Origin: Seminavis robusta
Lineage: Eukaryota > Bacillariophyta > Bacillariophyceae > Naviculales > Naviculaceae
NCBI GenBank assembly: GCA_903772945.1
Contig: CAICTM010000078.1
Coordinates: forward strand, 62,001-126,000
Length of the DNA stretch: 64,000 nt
Direction of reading: 5' to 3'
The stretch's first letter is position 1, and the number at the start of each line of letters is the position of its first letter. A model generated the notes under the pieces. It was not told the DNA's origin, ran no database searches, and worked only from the letters and a program-made list of their open reading frames with translations. Shown in pieces: positions 32,735-42,882 of this stretch. The position numbers and the translations under genes are program-made.

Positions 32735-34741
32735 TCACAGCTCAGGAGGAATCCCCTTTTTCAACAGCTGCACGCTGGATTGTTTATTGTGACGCACCAC
32801 CTCCGTGCCAAACAAGTCGCGTTGTGGAGCACATTCCAAGTCTTCGACGCAGCTACCCCGTCCAGTTTTGACTTGAGGAGGATTGAGAATCACCGTGGCC
32901 CCGAACTTGAGAGCTCGATAAGTGATCCAAACAGCCCTGGGCAACGGAAGCGCCGTAGGAGGCATAATGTCACCACTGGTACCCACCGTCAAGAACTGTC
33001 CACCCCTCTTGAAAATCGTTTGGACCAAAATTCTAGCCACAACTTCACGTTGCTTCTTCGATGCGTTAGCATCCAAAAAGATGGGTCGAAACTCGTACAA
33101 CAGCTTCATGAATCGCTGATTCCCTTTGTGTGATCCATTCCATCCCACAAGAACATCATCGTCCTTTGTCTGGTGTGGAAACGCATTCTTGTTGACCTGC
33201 CAAACAGCATCATTTTGGTTCCCAAGATTGTCGGTTCGAAGAGCCGCTGCCTTGGTGCCCACGAGGAATCGCCACGTGATGGGTCGCCATGCCTTGTTGC
33301 GGCGTGCCACGGCTCTGGCGCCTTTTGCGTTGCCCTGCTCGCCCTGGTTCGGAAAGTAGAGTCGCTTCCAAGTGTCAAAATTGTCCTGGACGATCCTTGC
33401 CTGTTTTTGCCATTCGTCCGGTGTGGTACGAGCCTTCATGTTTAAAAGCTTTTGTCGAATAGAACCTCGAATTTTGGAGCATTCTACAGCCAAATGGTTC
33501 CAACCTTGCCCATTGAGGAGGAAATCGGCCGCATCCGCGGCTGCCCCCGTGGACGCACAAAATGCGTCGTCCATCATGTTTTTGCAGCAACCGCATTCGA
33601 AGAATACCAAAGGCTGGCTATTGTTGTCGCGTTTGGTCCATCGCTGTACCGCCGTGACCGATTGGAGCAGGACTTCGAGCAATGGCGAGACTGGGACTGA
33701 CGTCGTGGAAATGGGAAACTTGGAGAGATCCGTCACTACCAATCTGGATTTAAAGGATTCTTCCAGCCCAAAGTTGTTGTTGATCAATGCCCGTTCTCGA
33801 CAGTGTTCCAGAGTGGCAAATATTTCATCCTCCAGGGTTGGTAACTGAGGAGACGTCGGTTTCGAACTTGGCCGAACACTTCCCGGTGGTGGTGGCTTTA
33901 ATTGTCCCGGCCGATGTTGCTGATACGACCCAAGCGGTCTCCCCACGGCAGGACGGTTGTTGTATGTTGCCGGATAATTTCGATTGTTTGACATGCCATT
34001 GTTTCTTCCAGTGTTGTTTTGAATTGGCAATTGTGGAAATCCCTTCTTTTGCGCAAATAATTCCAGTAAATAATACCAAGCAGTCATGTAGTCTGCCAAT
34101 TGGACCGTGTTGGAGCTACTGGCCACAGCATCTCGGACACTTCGTTCAATATAGGGACATTCGCGCACGTGTTTTCGTAATTCCGACAAGGACTTGAACA
34201 ACGCCTGAGGAGAGACGAATTGGACCGAGACCAATTGGGCGGCTCCTACTAGATACTCGTTGGGAGATAGCGTGGTGTGTCGACAGCCACAGCAACGGTA
34301 CCCCACCACCTTGTCAATCGTGTTTACCAATGGCGAGTTGCATCGCTGCAGTCGACTGAAATAAAAGGTGGCATTGGGCATAACGGCGGGTTCATGAGGC
34401 CCCCGTGTACGGTAGCAAAAGACAAAGCATTCCACCAGTTTGAGAAAGACGGCATCTCCTTTGGGTAGTTCAATGTATTTATTCAACAATCGCCTTGGTT
34501 CATCGTACTCGTTCAGCGTCTTGGACGAAGGATCCAACGTGGAGGCAATCTGAACCAACTCCAATGTTCGATCGGGTCGACGTTGTTGCATCATTGGTGC
34601 TGCAGCACTGGCAAATGGCCCCCGTGGAGCCACGCCCATCATGGTGGTGGTAGTAGTAGTAGTGGAAGTCATTGGCATATGATGCATGGGCATGGGTGCC
34701 ATCCGAGGCATGGACGCTGGAGCTGCTCCACCAAAATTCAT
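32735..34741 (-). CDS. DUF6824-like protein with Cys-rich modules
   Basis: Intronless, 668 residues from ATG 34741 (MNFGGAAPAS); an in-frame ATG at 34804 would add 21 residues. The N-terminus is Met/Pro/Thr low-complexity. Two Cys-rich patches, GYRCCGCRH with a later CPYI, and FECGCCKNMMDDAFC, could bind metal. Residues about 520-600 read DDDVLVGWNGSHKGNQRFMKL, then Y/F-x-A spacing, VVARILVQTI and RGGQFL, the pattern of DUF6824, a domain I know mainly from diatoms and relatives, where it follows a G-x-G...H-x-GN-x-x-F core. Here the usual GRG has become GWNG. Function of the domain is unknown; transcription or DNA-related roles are only suggested. Gene neighbours give no clue. Confidence 0.65.
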   Translation of the reverse strand: MNFGGAAPASMPRMAPMPMHHMPMTSTTTTTTTMMGVAPRGPFASAAAPMMQQRRPDRTLELVQIASTLDPSSKTLNEYDEPRRLLNKYIELPKGDAVFLKLVECFVFCYRTRGPHEPAVMPNATFYFSRLQRCNSPLVNTIDKVVGYRCCGCRHTTLSPNEYLVGAAQLVSVQFVSPQALFKSLSELRKHVRECPYIERSVRDAVASSSNTVQLADYMTAWYYLLELFAQKKGFPQLPIQNNTGRNNGMSNNRNYPATYNNRPAVGRPLGSYQQHRPGQLKPPPPGSVRPSSKPTSPQLPTLEDEIFATLEHCRERALINNNFGLEESFKSRLVVTDLSKFPISTTSVPVSPLLEVLLQSVTAVQRWTKRDNNSQPLVFFECGCCKNMMDDAFCASTGAAADAADFLLNGQGWNHLAVECSKIRGSIRQKLLNMKARTTPDEWQKQARIVQDNFDTWKRLYFPNQGEQGNAKGARAVARRNKAWRPITWRFLVGTKAAALRTDNLGNQNDAVWQVNKNAFPHQTKDDDVLVGWNGSHKGNQRFMKLLYEFRPIFLDANASKKQREVVARILVQTIFKRGGQFLTVGTSGDIMPPTALPLPRAVWITYRALKFGATVILNPPQVKTGRGSCVEDLECAPQRDLFGTEVVRHNKQSSVQLLKKGIPPEL

Positions 34742-35349
34742 TGTGACAACAGATACCCAGTGTGATGATCCAATAAAAAAGACTGGTAGCAGCGTGGATC
34801 TCAACAGACACTACTAACAAACGGGCAGCGTGGACGGCATAAGGGGGTACAGTTAATTGGTTGATGGATACAGTACATAAACCGCCTGTCCTCTCCAACA
34901 AACAGAAAGCTTGATATCGTCCACGGCGAGAGTTCTTTGTTGGTGTTGGTTGCCGCCAATGATCTGATCCTTCGCGTTGTTTGGAGCGTGCAGTCTGATT
35001 TGCTATCGAACGGCATTCGAAGCACTATGATATTCATAATTCGAACCGATCATGATCCTCGCCGCGCCAGCTACATACATACGGTACATGTAAATTACTG
35101 TACGATGGAACGTACCGTTGGATTGGAAATCTTCAATCCTCCCCCGGCGGCGTGGAAGGTGGATGGTGTCACCAGTCACCAACACTGTAGTCGTGAATAC
35201 CCTTAACTCTTTCAATCGTGGCTCTCATTGAAGTCTCCGCGAAGCCTCCGCACACCGCATGGCTCTTCGTCCGCAGCCTCAACAGCGTCACCGCAACACC
35301 GCAAGAAGACCATCCAAGAGCAAGCAATCAGGCAACAACACGGACATGT
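34742..35349. other. Divergent intergenic region
   Basis: A 608-bp spacer up to the start of the duplicated unit. It has CATACATACGGTACATG at about 35075 and no convincing frame. It probably holds the promoter of the DUF6824-like gene. Confidence 0.45.
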
Positions 35350-37905
35350 ACTTTGAGAGGCCCATGGAAGTGTGTTGTTGGGTGTTTTGGGTGTTATAGA
35401 GCATGAAATCGGTGCTCATCAGTGGTCCAGTCTCATCTCGTCACCTGTTGTTTTCTATCTGGCAGAATCTGTCATCCCAATTTGGAGGTGGAAAAATGGG
35501 ATGTCACCATGATGAGCTCACTTTTTTGTTCAACCGGATTGCTAGAGTTGCATACCCAACCGAACAAGGAAGATTCGCGATTGTTGATAAGCCTAGGCCA
35601 GATCAACCCCCTACTCCCAATTACCTTTTCTATCAATCTTCTATTCAATACCTATCAAGTGCAAAATGAAGTTCTCTTCTTCTATCATCAAGCTGCTCTC
35701 GTGGTCCATGACCACCAACAACAACTACAGCAACAGCAACACCAAGAAGACCCCCGTTCTCCAGGTCGCCAAGGAGACGACGGGCAACAACAACAACAAG
35801 GATGTTCCTGCAGCAGAGGAAGTCCCAACATTCCAACTGGACGAGTTGGACAAGTCGGTCATCGAAACCGCAGCACTGTTGCACGGAAAGCATCCTGTTG
35901 TGGAATTCCAGCAGCACGGTCGCTTCCTAGGTGCCTACGACCTTTCCCTGGTTCCTTCGGATCAGCATGGTCACTACGGATACGACAAATACAACCAGCA
36001 CCGGCCCAAGGGCTGTCGCATCAAACCCAGTCAATCAGCCAACGCTCGCTGGAAGACCCATTACGGTCAAGACACCGAACGGAGCAATGGAAACCGTTTA
36101 TCCTTTGGTCCCGTCAACACTGTAGTGGGGTACTCTTCTGATGAGAGTGAACAAAAAGAAAACAGCCGTGTCTATCGAGCCATGAACCAACATGTGCCAC
36201 AGGCCCGATATGAATTCTGGCATGAAGCCCAACAACAATTCCTTTCCGTCGGCACACCCTCACCCCACGAACGCGTCTTGGATCTCGTGCAGTTGATTCA
36301 AGAGTATGGATACCAACAAGTGACCAAATGGATCACCAACAACCTATGGTTCCAAAGCGACAAAGCGTACCTAAAACAAGCCAAACTGTACATTCAAATT
36401 GATGCCGCGCATCAAGACCTTGAGGCACTTGTTCGTTTCATCAAGGCGAAGAAAGGAAATGACAAGCAAGTCGCCCACTGGTTCATGGTCAACGAAAAGA
36501 ACACTTACATGTTGGAACTCGCCATGTGCCACTTGCATCTCGGTGGAATTCAGCGCAACGCTGACGACGAAATTTGCACCTTGAATACGCGAGAACAGAT
36601 TGCCAAACGACGATTTGTCTATCGCAAGGTCAAGGACGTCTGCATGGAAGATGCAGCACCCATAGTAGTAGAACAACAACCAACAACAACTAAAGACATC
36701 GAGGCAATAGAAAAAGTCTCCACCGTCGACAACAACAAGATGGCATCCGATGCCACAACCACATGCGAAGCAGCTGTGGTTCCCACATGCACAGCAGTGG
36801 TGCCATACGTTCAAAAGTGGCATGTGAAACACTTCAAGATCAGTGTGCATGGACAACAACCATTTGTATTGGAGATGCGAATGATGAATGGTGTGCTACT
36901 TGGAGTGGTACCCAACGATATTCTCGCAGCATTGATGAAGGATGGTGGAGACCTTGTCAAGGCATTGATGCGGCGGCACAAGACACTACGATTGGAGGCA
37001 GGCGTTGCCTCGGTCGAGACGGATTACGAATTCGTGACTGGCCAAGTGGGAGCTGAAGAACCACTGGTCGAGGTCGAGGAACAACAACAAGTTGATGCTG
37101 ATGAACCACTGGTCGACAACCGAGTCGATGAGGAGGACAATGATGTGGACACAGCACAATCAACATTGCGGCGGTCAAAGAGACGCATGGCGGCAATTGC
37201 ATCTCAGAGAATCGCAGAGCAAATCAAGACAAAGCCACGGCGGGTGGCAGAACAACCTAGAATTAATCATAGAGGCATGGCCAAGAAGAAAAAGTCGACA
37301 AAGCCAAAGGTGAAGGGCAAGAAGAAGACGGCGACACCTGTGACGGACACACAGCAGCAAACAACAGTTCAGACAACAACAACAGCAACAACAACAACAA
37401 GTCGTTCTGGACGGCGAGTACGAAAGCCTGACCGGTACATTCCAGTCTAGGACAACAGGTAAGTGGGGGCGGCGACAACAATGGATTGGGGGAACTACTA
37501 ACACATTATTACAATACACAAGGAGCAAGCATCTGGCGGGGTGCAGGGCTATACAACAATTTTGCGGAGATGAATACAGTTGGTTCAATTGAAGGGTCAC
37601 ATATTAGGTAGCCAGGTTTGTGGTTCCTGTGCTAGGCAGCCTCTATTGCAGAGTGCTTGTCCGAACGTCCTCCACGAGACGAAAGTCCAAAGTTAATACC
37701 CGTGACACCTGACAACCAACCTCTATCATTGTTGATGCAATGCAACAATCTTTTTAAATACAACCAAACATAGACATAGAACAATAACACATAGTAGACA
37801 ATCTTTACAAAACAAAATCATTGTTTCATTCTTTATAGTAGTTGTAGCGGTACTAGTTAGTTTTGGTCGTTCATAATCATAGTAGCATCTATTGTAGGGC
37901 AAGCT
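35350..37905 (+). repeat. Inverted duplicated unit, copy B
   Basis: The partner of 3080-5640, in opposite orientation, about 29.7 kb away. It includes about 315 bp of 5' flank with a conserved frame-like stretch (GPVSSRHLLFSIWQNLSSQF in both copies), the 594-residue gene, and about 450 bp of 3' flank. The flanks are nearly as similar as the gene, so the copying took DNA, not spliced RNA. Confidence 0.85.
35666..37450 (+). CDS. Unknown 594-residue protein, copy B of an inverted pair
   Basis: The paralogue of 3536-5332, intact and intronless. Same layout: short N-terminus, Gln/His/aromatic-rich core (for example RYEFWHEAQQQFLSV), acidic stretch, basic RRSKRR patch, and the end RSGRRVRKPDRYIPV. 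It has only a short Thr/Ala run where copy A has a long poly-Thr. Roughly 38 residue substitutions separate the two, spread over the protein but sparse in the central block. Most are non-conservative enough (Asn-Tyr to Arg-Phe, His to Arg, Glu-Phe to Ala-Leu) to suggest weak constraint or fast change. The Thr-rich hinge followed by a basic tail recalls chromatin- or DNA-binding tails, inference only. No catalytic motif, zinc knuckle or membrane segment is seen. Confidence 0.75.
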   Translation: MKFSSSIIKLLSWSMTTNNNYSNSNTKKTPVLQVAKETTGNNNNKDVPAAEEVPTFQLDELDKSVIETAALLHGKHPVVEFQQHGRFLGAYDLSLVPSDQHGHYGYDKYNQHRPKGCRIKPSQSANARWKTHYGQDTERSNGNRLSFGPVNTVVGYSSDESEQKENSRVYRAMNQHVPQARYEFWHEAQQQFLSVGTPSPHERVLDLVQLIQEYGYQQVTKWITNNLWFQSDKAYLKQAKLYIQIDAAHQDLEALVRFIKAKKGNDKQVAHWFMVNEKNTYMLELAMCHLHLGGIQRNADDEICTLNTREQIAKRRFVYRKVKDVCMEDAAPIVVEQQPTTTKDIEAIEKVSTVDNNKMASDATTTCEAAVVPTCTAVVPYVQKWHVKHFKISVHGQQPFVLEMRMMNGVLLGVVPNDILAALMKDGGDLVKALMRRHKTLRLEAGVASVETDYEFVTGQVGAEEPLVEVEEQQQVDADEPLVDNRVDEEDNDVDTAQSTLRRSKRRMAAIASQRIAEQIKTKPRRVAEQPRINHRGMAKKKKSTKPKVKGKKKTATPVTDTQQQTTVQTTTTATTTTSRSGRRVRKPDRYIPV

Positions 37906-38937
37906 CTGGCATGTACATTGTAAGTGGAGGTTACTATATTATTACTGGCCACCGTAGTACCCCCGGTGAAGTAAGACTTAGTGCTTTTGATGCTTATCTC
38001 TGCCAAGCTCTTCCAGACAATCAGTTCCTCAAAGCACCCGTGCAGTACAGACGTAGTAGTGTTGCACACTTTTTCAGCTGAATCAATCTGGGCTATTGCC
38101 AATACTGCGGAAGATGCCTGAATGAAGCAAGAAAGTGAACGCGGGGAGAGTTGAAGATTGTATTTGATGAAGTGGCTCCTGGAGACTTGGACTTGCCTGA
38201 GGCTGGCGCTTTCTACGCATTGTGCCTTTACCGGTACATACATTGTATAGACTGATTTGTGCCGTCTAGCTAGTTAGTATGGCTTAGCCTGGCTGTGGCT
38301 GCGTCATTACAGTACCTGCTTCAGATCTTCGAGCAGTTGATGCGTTAGTTTTGTGACATGCGTGCAGGATGTGGGACAACCAAGCAACCTTTGGCGTCAT
38401 GCTTGTTTCCTTTCCATGCGAAAAGACACACTGCGAACGACGCAAGCGAAGGAAACGACACCGGTTATTGTACGATATCCCAGCAGTCAGCAGTCGCTTC
38501 ACTGGCTAGCTAGAACGACGCGATTGCAACCAACAGGGCGAACTACATGTATGCGCAGCTGCAATGCCCGCAGAGCTTACTGCTGGTTCCATCCCGAGAA
38601 AGCAATCTCTCAAGAGTCGTTTGTGATGAGGTCGATTGCACTGACCCTTTCCCGATGCCGCAACTTCAACTCATGCATACGAGTATAAGTAGTGTGGAGA
38701 TAATCAGTGTGTTAAGGCTTATTAACAGCAATAGAGATGTAGCTCCAGTTTCATTGTGCAATAAATTCAAACCCATGCCCCAACGTATAAGGCCTTGGTC
38801 GAGGATGGCTTGCTATCCCTCATCACTTTCGTCGTCGTCGTCTTGAGATCCCCATGCCCCTCCAACGATCGAACATAAATACATGCATTCTATCGTCACT
38901 CTCCTCCGTAAAAACCCTTCGAAGCCACGGTAGCTAC
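37906..38937. other. Intergenic spacer
   Basis: About 1 kb after copy B and before the convergent Pro/His-rich gene. It has a TACCGGTACATACATTG motif near 38230 and CTAGCTAGTTAG near 38267. A 111-residue plus frame (38353-38688) has no protein-like features. Nothing else seen. Confidence 0.45.
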
Positions 38938-41184
38938 CTAAGATGACGTTGGCTTGTCAGTCTGCTCCTCCTTGACATTGCTGCTCTTCTCCTTGCTGCC
39001 AGCACCTTCCTCTCTCTTGTCACCTGCAGCCATGGAGACCGTCGGCAGAGTTGTGAAGCTACCAGTACTGCCTACTTCATCTGAAGGACGAAACTTCTTT
39101 TTGGCAGGTAGCAACCCATCATTCTTAGTTGGCAAATTCATTCCTCTCTTTCTCGCCGTCTGAACATAACTCTTGTAATAGCACCGAATGCGATCTCGAA
39201 TCGCCACAAAGTTGAAATCTTCAGGGTCAAAGGCGTAGTGGTGTTCGGCAGCCACCTCCAACAATCGCTCCGTCAACCAATTGTTGTACTGCTTTTGTTC
39301 CGCCGTGTAGTTCATATTGGAGTGCTTGAGATATTCGTCCCGATTGGCAATCAAGAAGCGCTCCAGTTCCGGAAAATGTTTCCACGAGAACTTTTTTCGC
39401 AGTACCGTCTTTTCCTCCAAGTGCGGCTGCTGCACGTACGTGTACGGCGCATACTGCATGGACGGACGAGGCGGTGGAGGACCGTGCATGGGAGTCGACG
39501 GTGGGCCACCGCCATGAGGAGGCATGGGCATGTGGCTGCCAGGATACTGATGATGAGGATGGTGATGAGGATATTGATGATGTGGCGGAGGCGGACCGTA
39601 CGAATGATGCGACTGTGGCGGAGGTGGTGGATAGGGTGTTCGACTGGCATGTGAGTGAGAATGGGGACCTTCTGGATAGGGCGAAGGGGTGTGAGCAGAC
39701 TGATTCGGATTGCTGCTACTGCTGCCGTAGGGATCCGCGTGATGTGGAGGAGGTCCCATCTCATGATGCTGGTACGGTCCCGCCGAACGTGGATCCGGTG
39801 GGTACGGTGACGACCAACGATGAGGAGGATACTTTCGTGCTGCCATGTGGGAAGGATGGGCCCTTGATTGCGGAGGATACTCGCCGTAATAAGGCGGTCG
39901 CCTCGAATCGTACGGTGCCGCGTGCTCTGATGGCGGCCCAGCGTCCACACTGTCAAACGAACCACGTTCGACAAGAGCAGGAGTGGGGCTGTCATTCTGT
40001 CTCCATTCCGGCGGGTAGCCCCCAGATGCTGCAGGTGGAGCTCCTGCCGCCGTCGGTGGCGGACCACCGCTACCATATGGACGGTTGTTGGTGTTGCCGG
40101 GAGGGGAAAACGGACCAGTCTCCCCACCTCGTGTTGGAGGAGCAGGATGCCTCCTTGGATAATGATGATGTTCTGGAGCTGGTTCAGCTGCCCAATAGCC
40201 TCCTTCGGCCCTGTGGTCCACTGGTGATATCTGTGGGTGGGGCATTAGAGGAGGTTTTCCCAATGGTGTCGATGCGGGAGTAACGACCGGACTCGGTCGA
40301 GGACGTCTTGATGCCGGGGACGTTGGTACAGGTGCCGGTGTAGCAGGGGCTTCTGGTGGTTCGTCTTCTGATTCCTGTTTGCATACTTTCGCCAGCAGTG
40401 ACAACGGATCTCCCTTTCCTTTTCCCTTTCCTTTTGGTTTCTTCCCATCTGCATTATTTGCATCAGCTCCCTCTTTCTCAGCAGAGGCTTCATTCGTGCT
40501 ATCCTCCTTGTCGCTTTTGGGTTTTGCTTCGTCCGTAACTCTGTTGGCGGGAGACATGGTAGCTGTAATGCTTCTCACCGGTGTTTCCGCCACGGGAGCA
40601 AATGCTTGTTTGGTCGGCCGAGGAGGAGTTCGAGTCACATGAGGTGGTAGCTCACGTGGGCCACGCATGATCTGAGGAGGTTGTTGTACATCCGGCATGT
40701 AGGGTCTGCCATCAGACGGATGGGGACTTCTCATGTGAGGTGGAGGAACAGAAGCATGATGGGCATGGTGATGGGCATGCCTTTGAGGAGGATAAGGAGG
40801 GTAGCCCTGCTGTTGATTAGATGGTGGTGGTGGTTGCTGATGATGATTATGATGAGGTTGATGGGCTATTCTGTGATCGTAAGGAGGAGCTTCATGGCCG
40901 TGCCAACCGGGAGCTGGTCGTCGAGGAGGACCTTGCTGAGACCAATAATCATGCGGGGCAGGTGGTCCACTGCTTCTGGGAGGAGACAGTCCCATCCCAT
41001 GCGCTGACTGAGATTGCTGCTGGTGCGGATGTTGATGTTGATGCTGGTGTTGGTGTTGGTGTTGTTGAGGTGGGGGGGCGTAATCATGATATCCAGCATA
41101 CTGAGAATGGGTATCATACGGGGAAGGAGGATAATCATAGGGGCCGCCTCTGCGAGGGCCAGGAGGACCTCCGTAGGAAGCCAT
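38938..41184 (-). CDS. Pro/His/Tyr-rich protein with conserved C-terminal domain
   Basis: Intronless, 748 residues. Residues 1-580 are extreme low complexity: Pro, His, Gly, Tyr and Gln, with a QHQHQHQHQHPHQQQ run and many PPHH and YPP words, interrupted by an acidic/Lys part with KPKGKGKGKGD near 250. Residues about 585-690 are globular: VLRKKFSWKHFPELERFL, then LKHSNMNYTAEQKQYNN, LTERLLEVAAEHHY and CYYKSYVQTARKRG, a basic helical domain. I believe related C-terminal domains exist in other diatom proteins but cannot name a family. A disordered P/H/Y-rich arm on a basic domain suits an RNA- or DNA-associated, condensate-forming protein; that is inference. Confidence 0.65.
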   Translation of the reverse strand: MASYGGPPGPRRGGPYDYPPSPYDTHSQYAGYHDYAPPPQQHQHQHQHQHQHPHQQQSQSAHGMGLSPPRSSGPPAPHDYWSQQGPPRRPAPGWHGHEAPPYDHRIAHQPHHNHHQQPPPPSNQQQGYPPYPPQRHAHHHAHHASVPPPHMRSPHPSDGRPYMPDVQQPPQIMRGPRELPPHVTRTPPRPTKQAFAPVAETPVRSITATMSPANRVTDEAKPKSDKEDSTNEASAEKEGADANNADGKKPKGKGKGKGDPLSLLAKVCKQESEDEPPEAPATPAPVPTSPASRRPRPSPVVTPASTPLGKPPLMPHPQISPVDHRAEGGYWAAEPAPEHHHYPRRHPAPPTRGGETGPFSPPGNTNNRPYGSGGPPPTAAGAPPAASGGYPPEWRQNDSPTPALVERGSFDSVDAGPPSEHAAPYDSRRPPYYGEYPPQSRAHPSHMAARKYPPHRWSSPYPPDPRSAGPYQHHEMGPPPHHADPYGSSSSNPNQSAHTPSPYPEGPHSHSHASRTPYPPPPPQSHHSYGPPPPHHQYPHHHPHHQYPGSHMPMPPHGGGPPSTPMHGPPPPRPSMQYAPYTYVQQPHLEEKTVLRKKFSWKHFPELERFLIANRDEYLKHSNMNYTAEQKQYNNWLTERLLEVAAEHHYAFDPEDFNFVAIRDRIRCYYKSYVQTARKRGMNLPTKNDGLLPAKKKFRPSDEVGSTGSFTTLPTVSMAAGDKREEGAGSKEKSSNVKEEQTDKPTSS

Positions 41185-42882
41185 GGTCGTGTCAAATTCT
41201 CAATTCCTTTCTTATGATGAGAGTTCGGATGTCAAATCTTCCTTTCGTCGCGGACAACCAAGCCTCGTGCTTCTTCTGCCACCGACGTTGTTTGGATCTC
41301 TTGCAGTTCAACGCTTCCGTCTCCCTCCAACAAAGGATCAAGCCACGACCGATTCAAATGGCTACAATCCCCACCGTCTCGACGAAAATCACTGCTAACG
41401 GTCTTTTTGCCGTGTAGGAAGGCAGCAAGCAAACAAGAGGAAAGTGACACTGAGGTTAGACGCTTTGCGGCCTGCCGGTCGTATTATGAACACCGATACA
41501 CTTTGGTTTCATAGTTAATGCGAGAGATCAAAGCGGGACACTCCAGCCAAAGCGGTCACATAGAGAATGGATGAGAGTTGGCTCAACTAAGGCTAAATCC
41601 GTAGCAGGCATCCAACATGGGATCTGGTCGGATTGTTCCTGGGCGGTTCCGCCTTTCCCGCCTCAACATGTTTCGTGTTATCAGGTAGCAAATTAGACAT
41701 AAATAGACATAAATATCCTTTATTAGCCTCAATTTTATCCAAACAATTTAGAAGATTGGAAGCTTTGCATGGAAACTATTGGATAATCTTTGGCCGGAAC
41801 ATGTTGTACTGTCACTCCACGTAGGAGTTGAGTACTGCGCCTTAGTACGCACTACGGTCGGCTGACAGTGCCGTTGACATGCCATCGAATTCGAGTCTCC
41901 CACCACTGTTCTGACAACGGTCCGCAACTCAAATTGCGCCTTGACTTGTCCCGCACCCCGCCATTTCGTTTCATGTGCGGGGATCCCTCAAAGCATTGGG
42001 ATGGATACCTACCGTACTCCACCTCAGTTCTACTCCACCGACCATACCAGCAATCGAATGACTCCAGCTATCTAGCTAGCTAGTAGTGCGGTAAAGCCAC
42101 TTACATTCTTGCTTCCTCGCAAGGAGTAGACCGGGATTTCAAGGAGGCAGCCTCTGATGCCCGGGTTGGATGGAGTTGACTAAGCATGCACGCAACAGCG
42201 AGTTGTTGCGCGTACATGGACCTTGAGCTACACTCCTGCAAATAGCCAGCACATTGTTTGAAAACACTGTTTCTCAAGATATTTTTGGTGCGGTTACTCC
42301 AATCCCTGCAGCAACCCTACATGTAGCACTAACTAAGCCCGCCTCTCTCCGACACTGGTTGCCGTCCCCTTAAACCCTGTCAACTTGAGTGGTATGGTGG
42401 ATGCATTGCGAATAATTTTTTGTCACCTGGTAAGGCTTCATGATGCCGGGTGTTCTCGGCCTTGTACTGTATGATGCTCCCAAACTACTACTGCCTTGGT
42501 GACTCGAGGCAATTCATTAGCACAGAACTACCATTTGTTTCGTTATTGCAACTCATCACTACTATACATATGTCTCGTCATCTTCTGGTCCAACCCCACT
42601 CCGCTTGCAGCCAAAGATCGAAGTCCGAGACCGTGGAAACTCTGAAACCGTGGTTCCAGATTACTAGAATTGGATACCGGTACTGATTCAGTCGTTCATG
42701 CACCTCTGGAGCGATGACTCAGTGCCATCATTGCTGCCACCAAGAAGAACAGATCATCATCATGGCACTCGTTGGAATTGGAGAGTAATCGACAATCATA
42801 CAATCCAACAGAAGCTTCGTATATACAGGATACATCCACAGTGATTCTTCTCGCAAAATATCGAAACTAGACACTTAGTACC
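41185..42882. other. Long divergent intergenic region
   Basis: A 1.7-kb spacer between divergent starts. It contains a TAGACATAAATAGACATAAAT direct repeat near 41694, CTAGCTAGCTAGTAG near 42071, and GATACCGGTACTG near 42674. No frame over 80 residues looks like a gene. No tRNA was recognised. Confidence 0.45.

Noticed and set aside
40821-41417. 198-residue plus-strand frame rich in Val/Asp/Gly
   Set aside because: Complement of the His/Pro-rich codons of the minus-strand gene.
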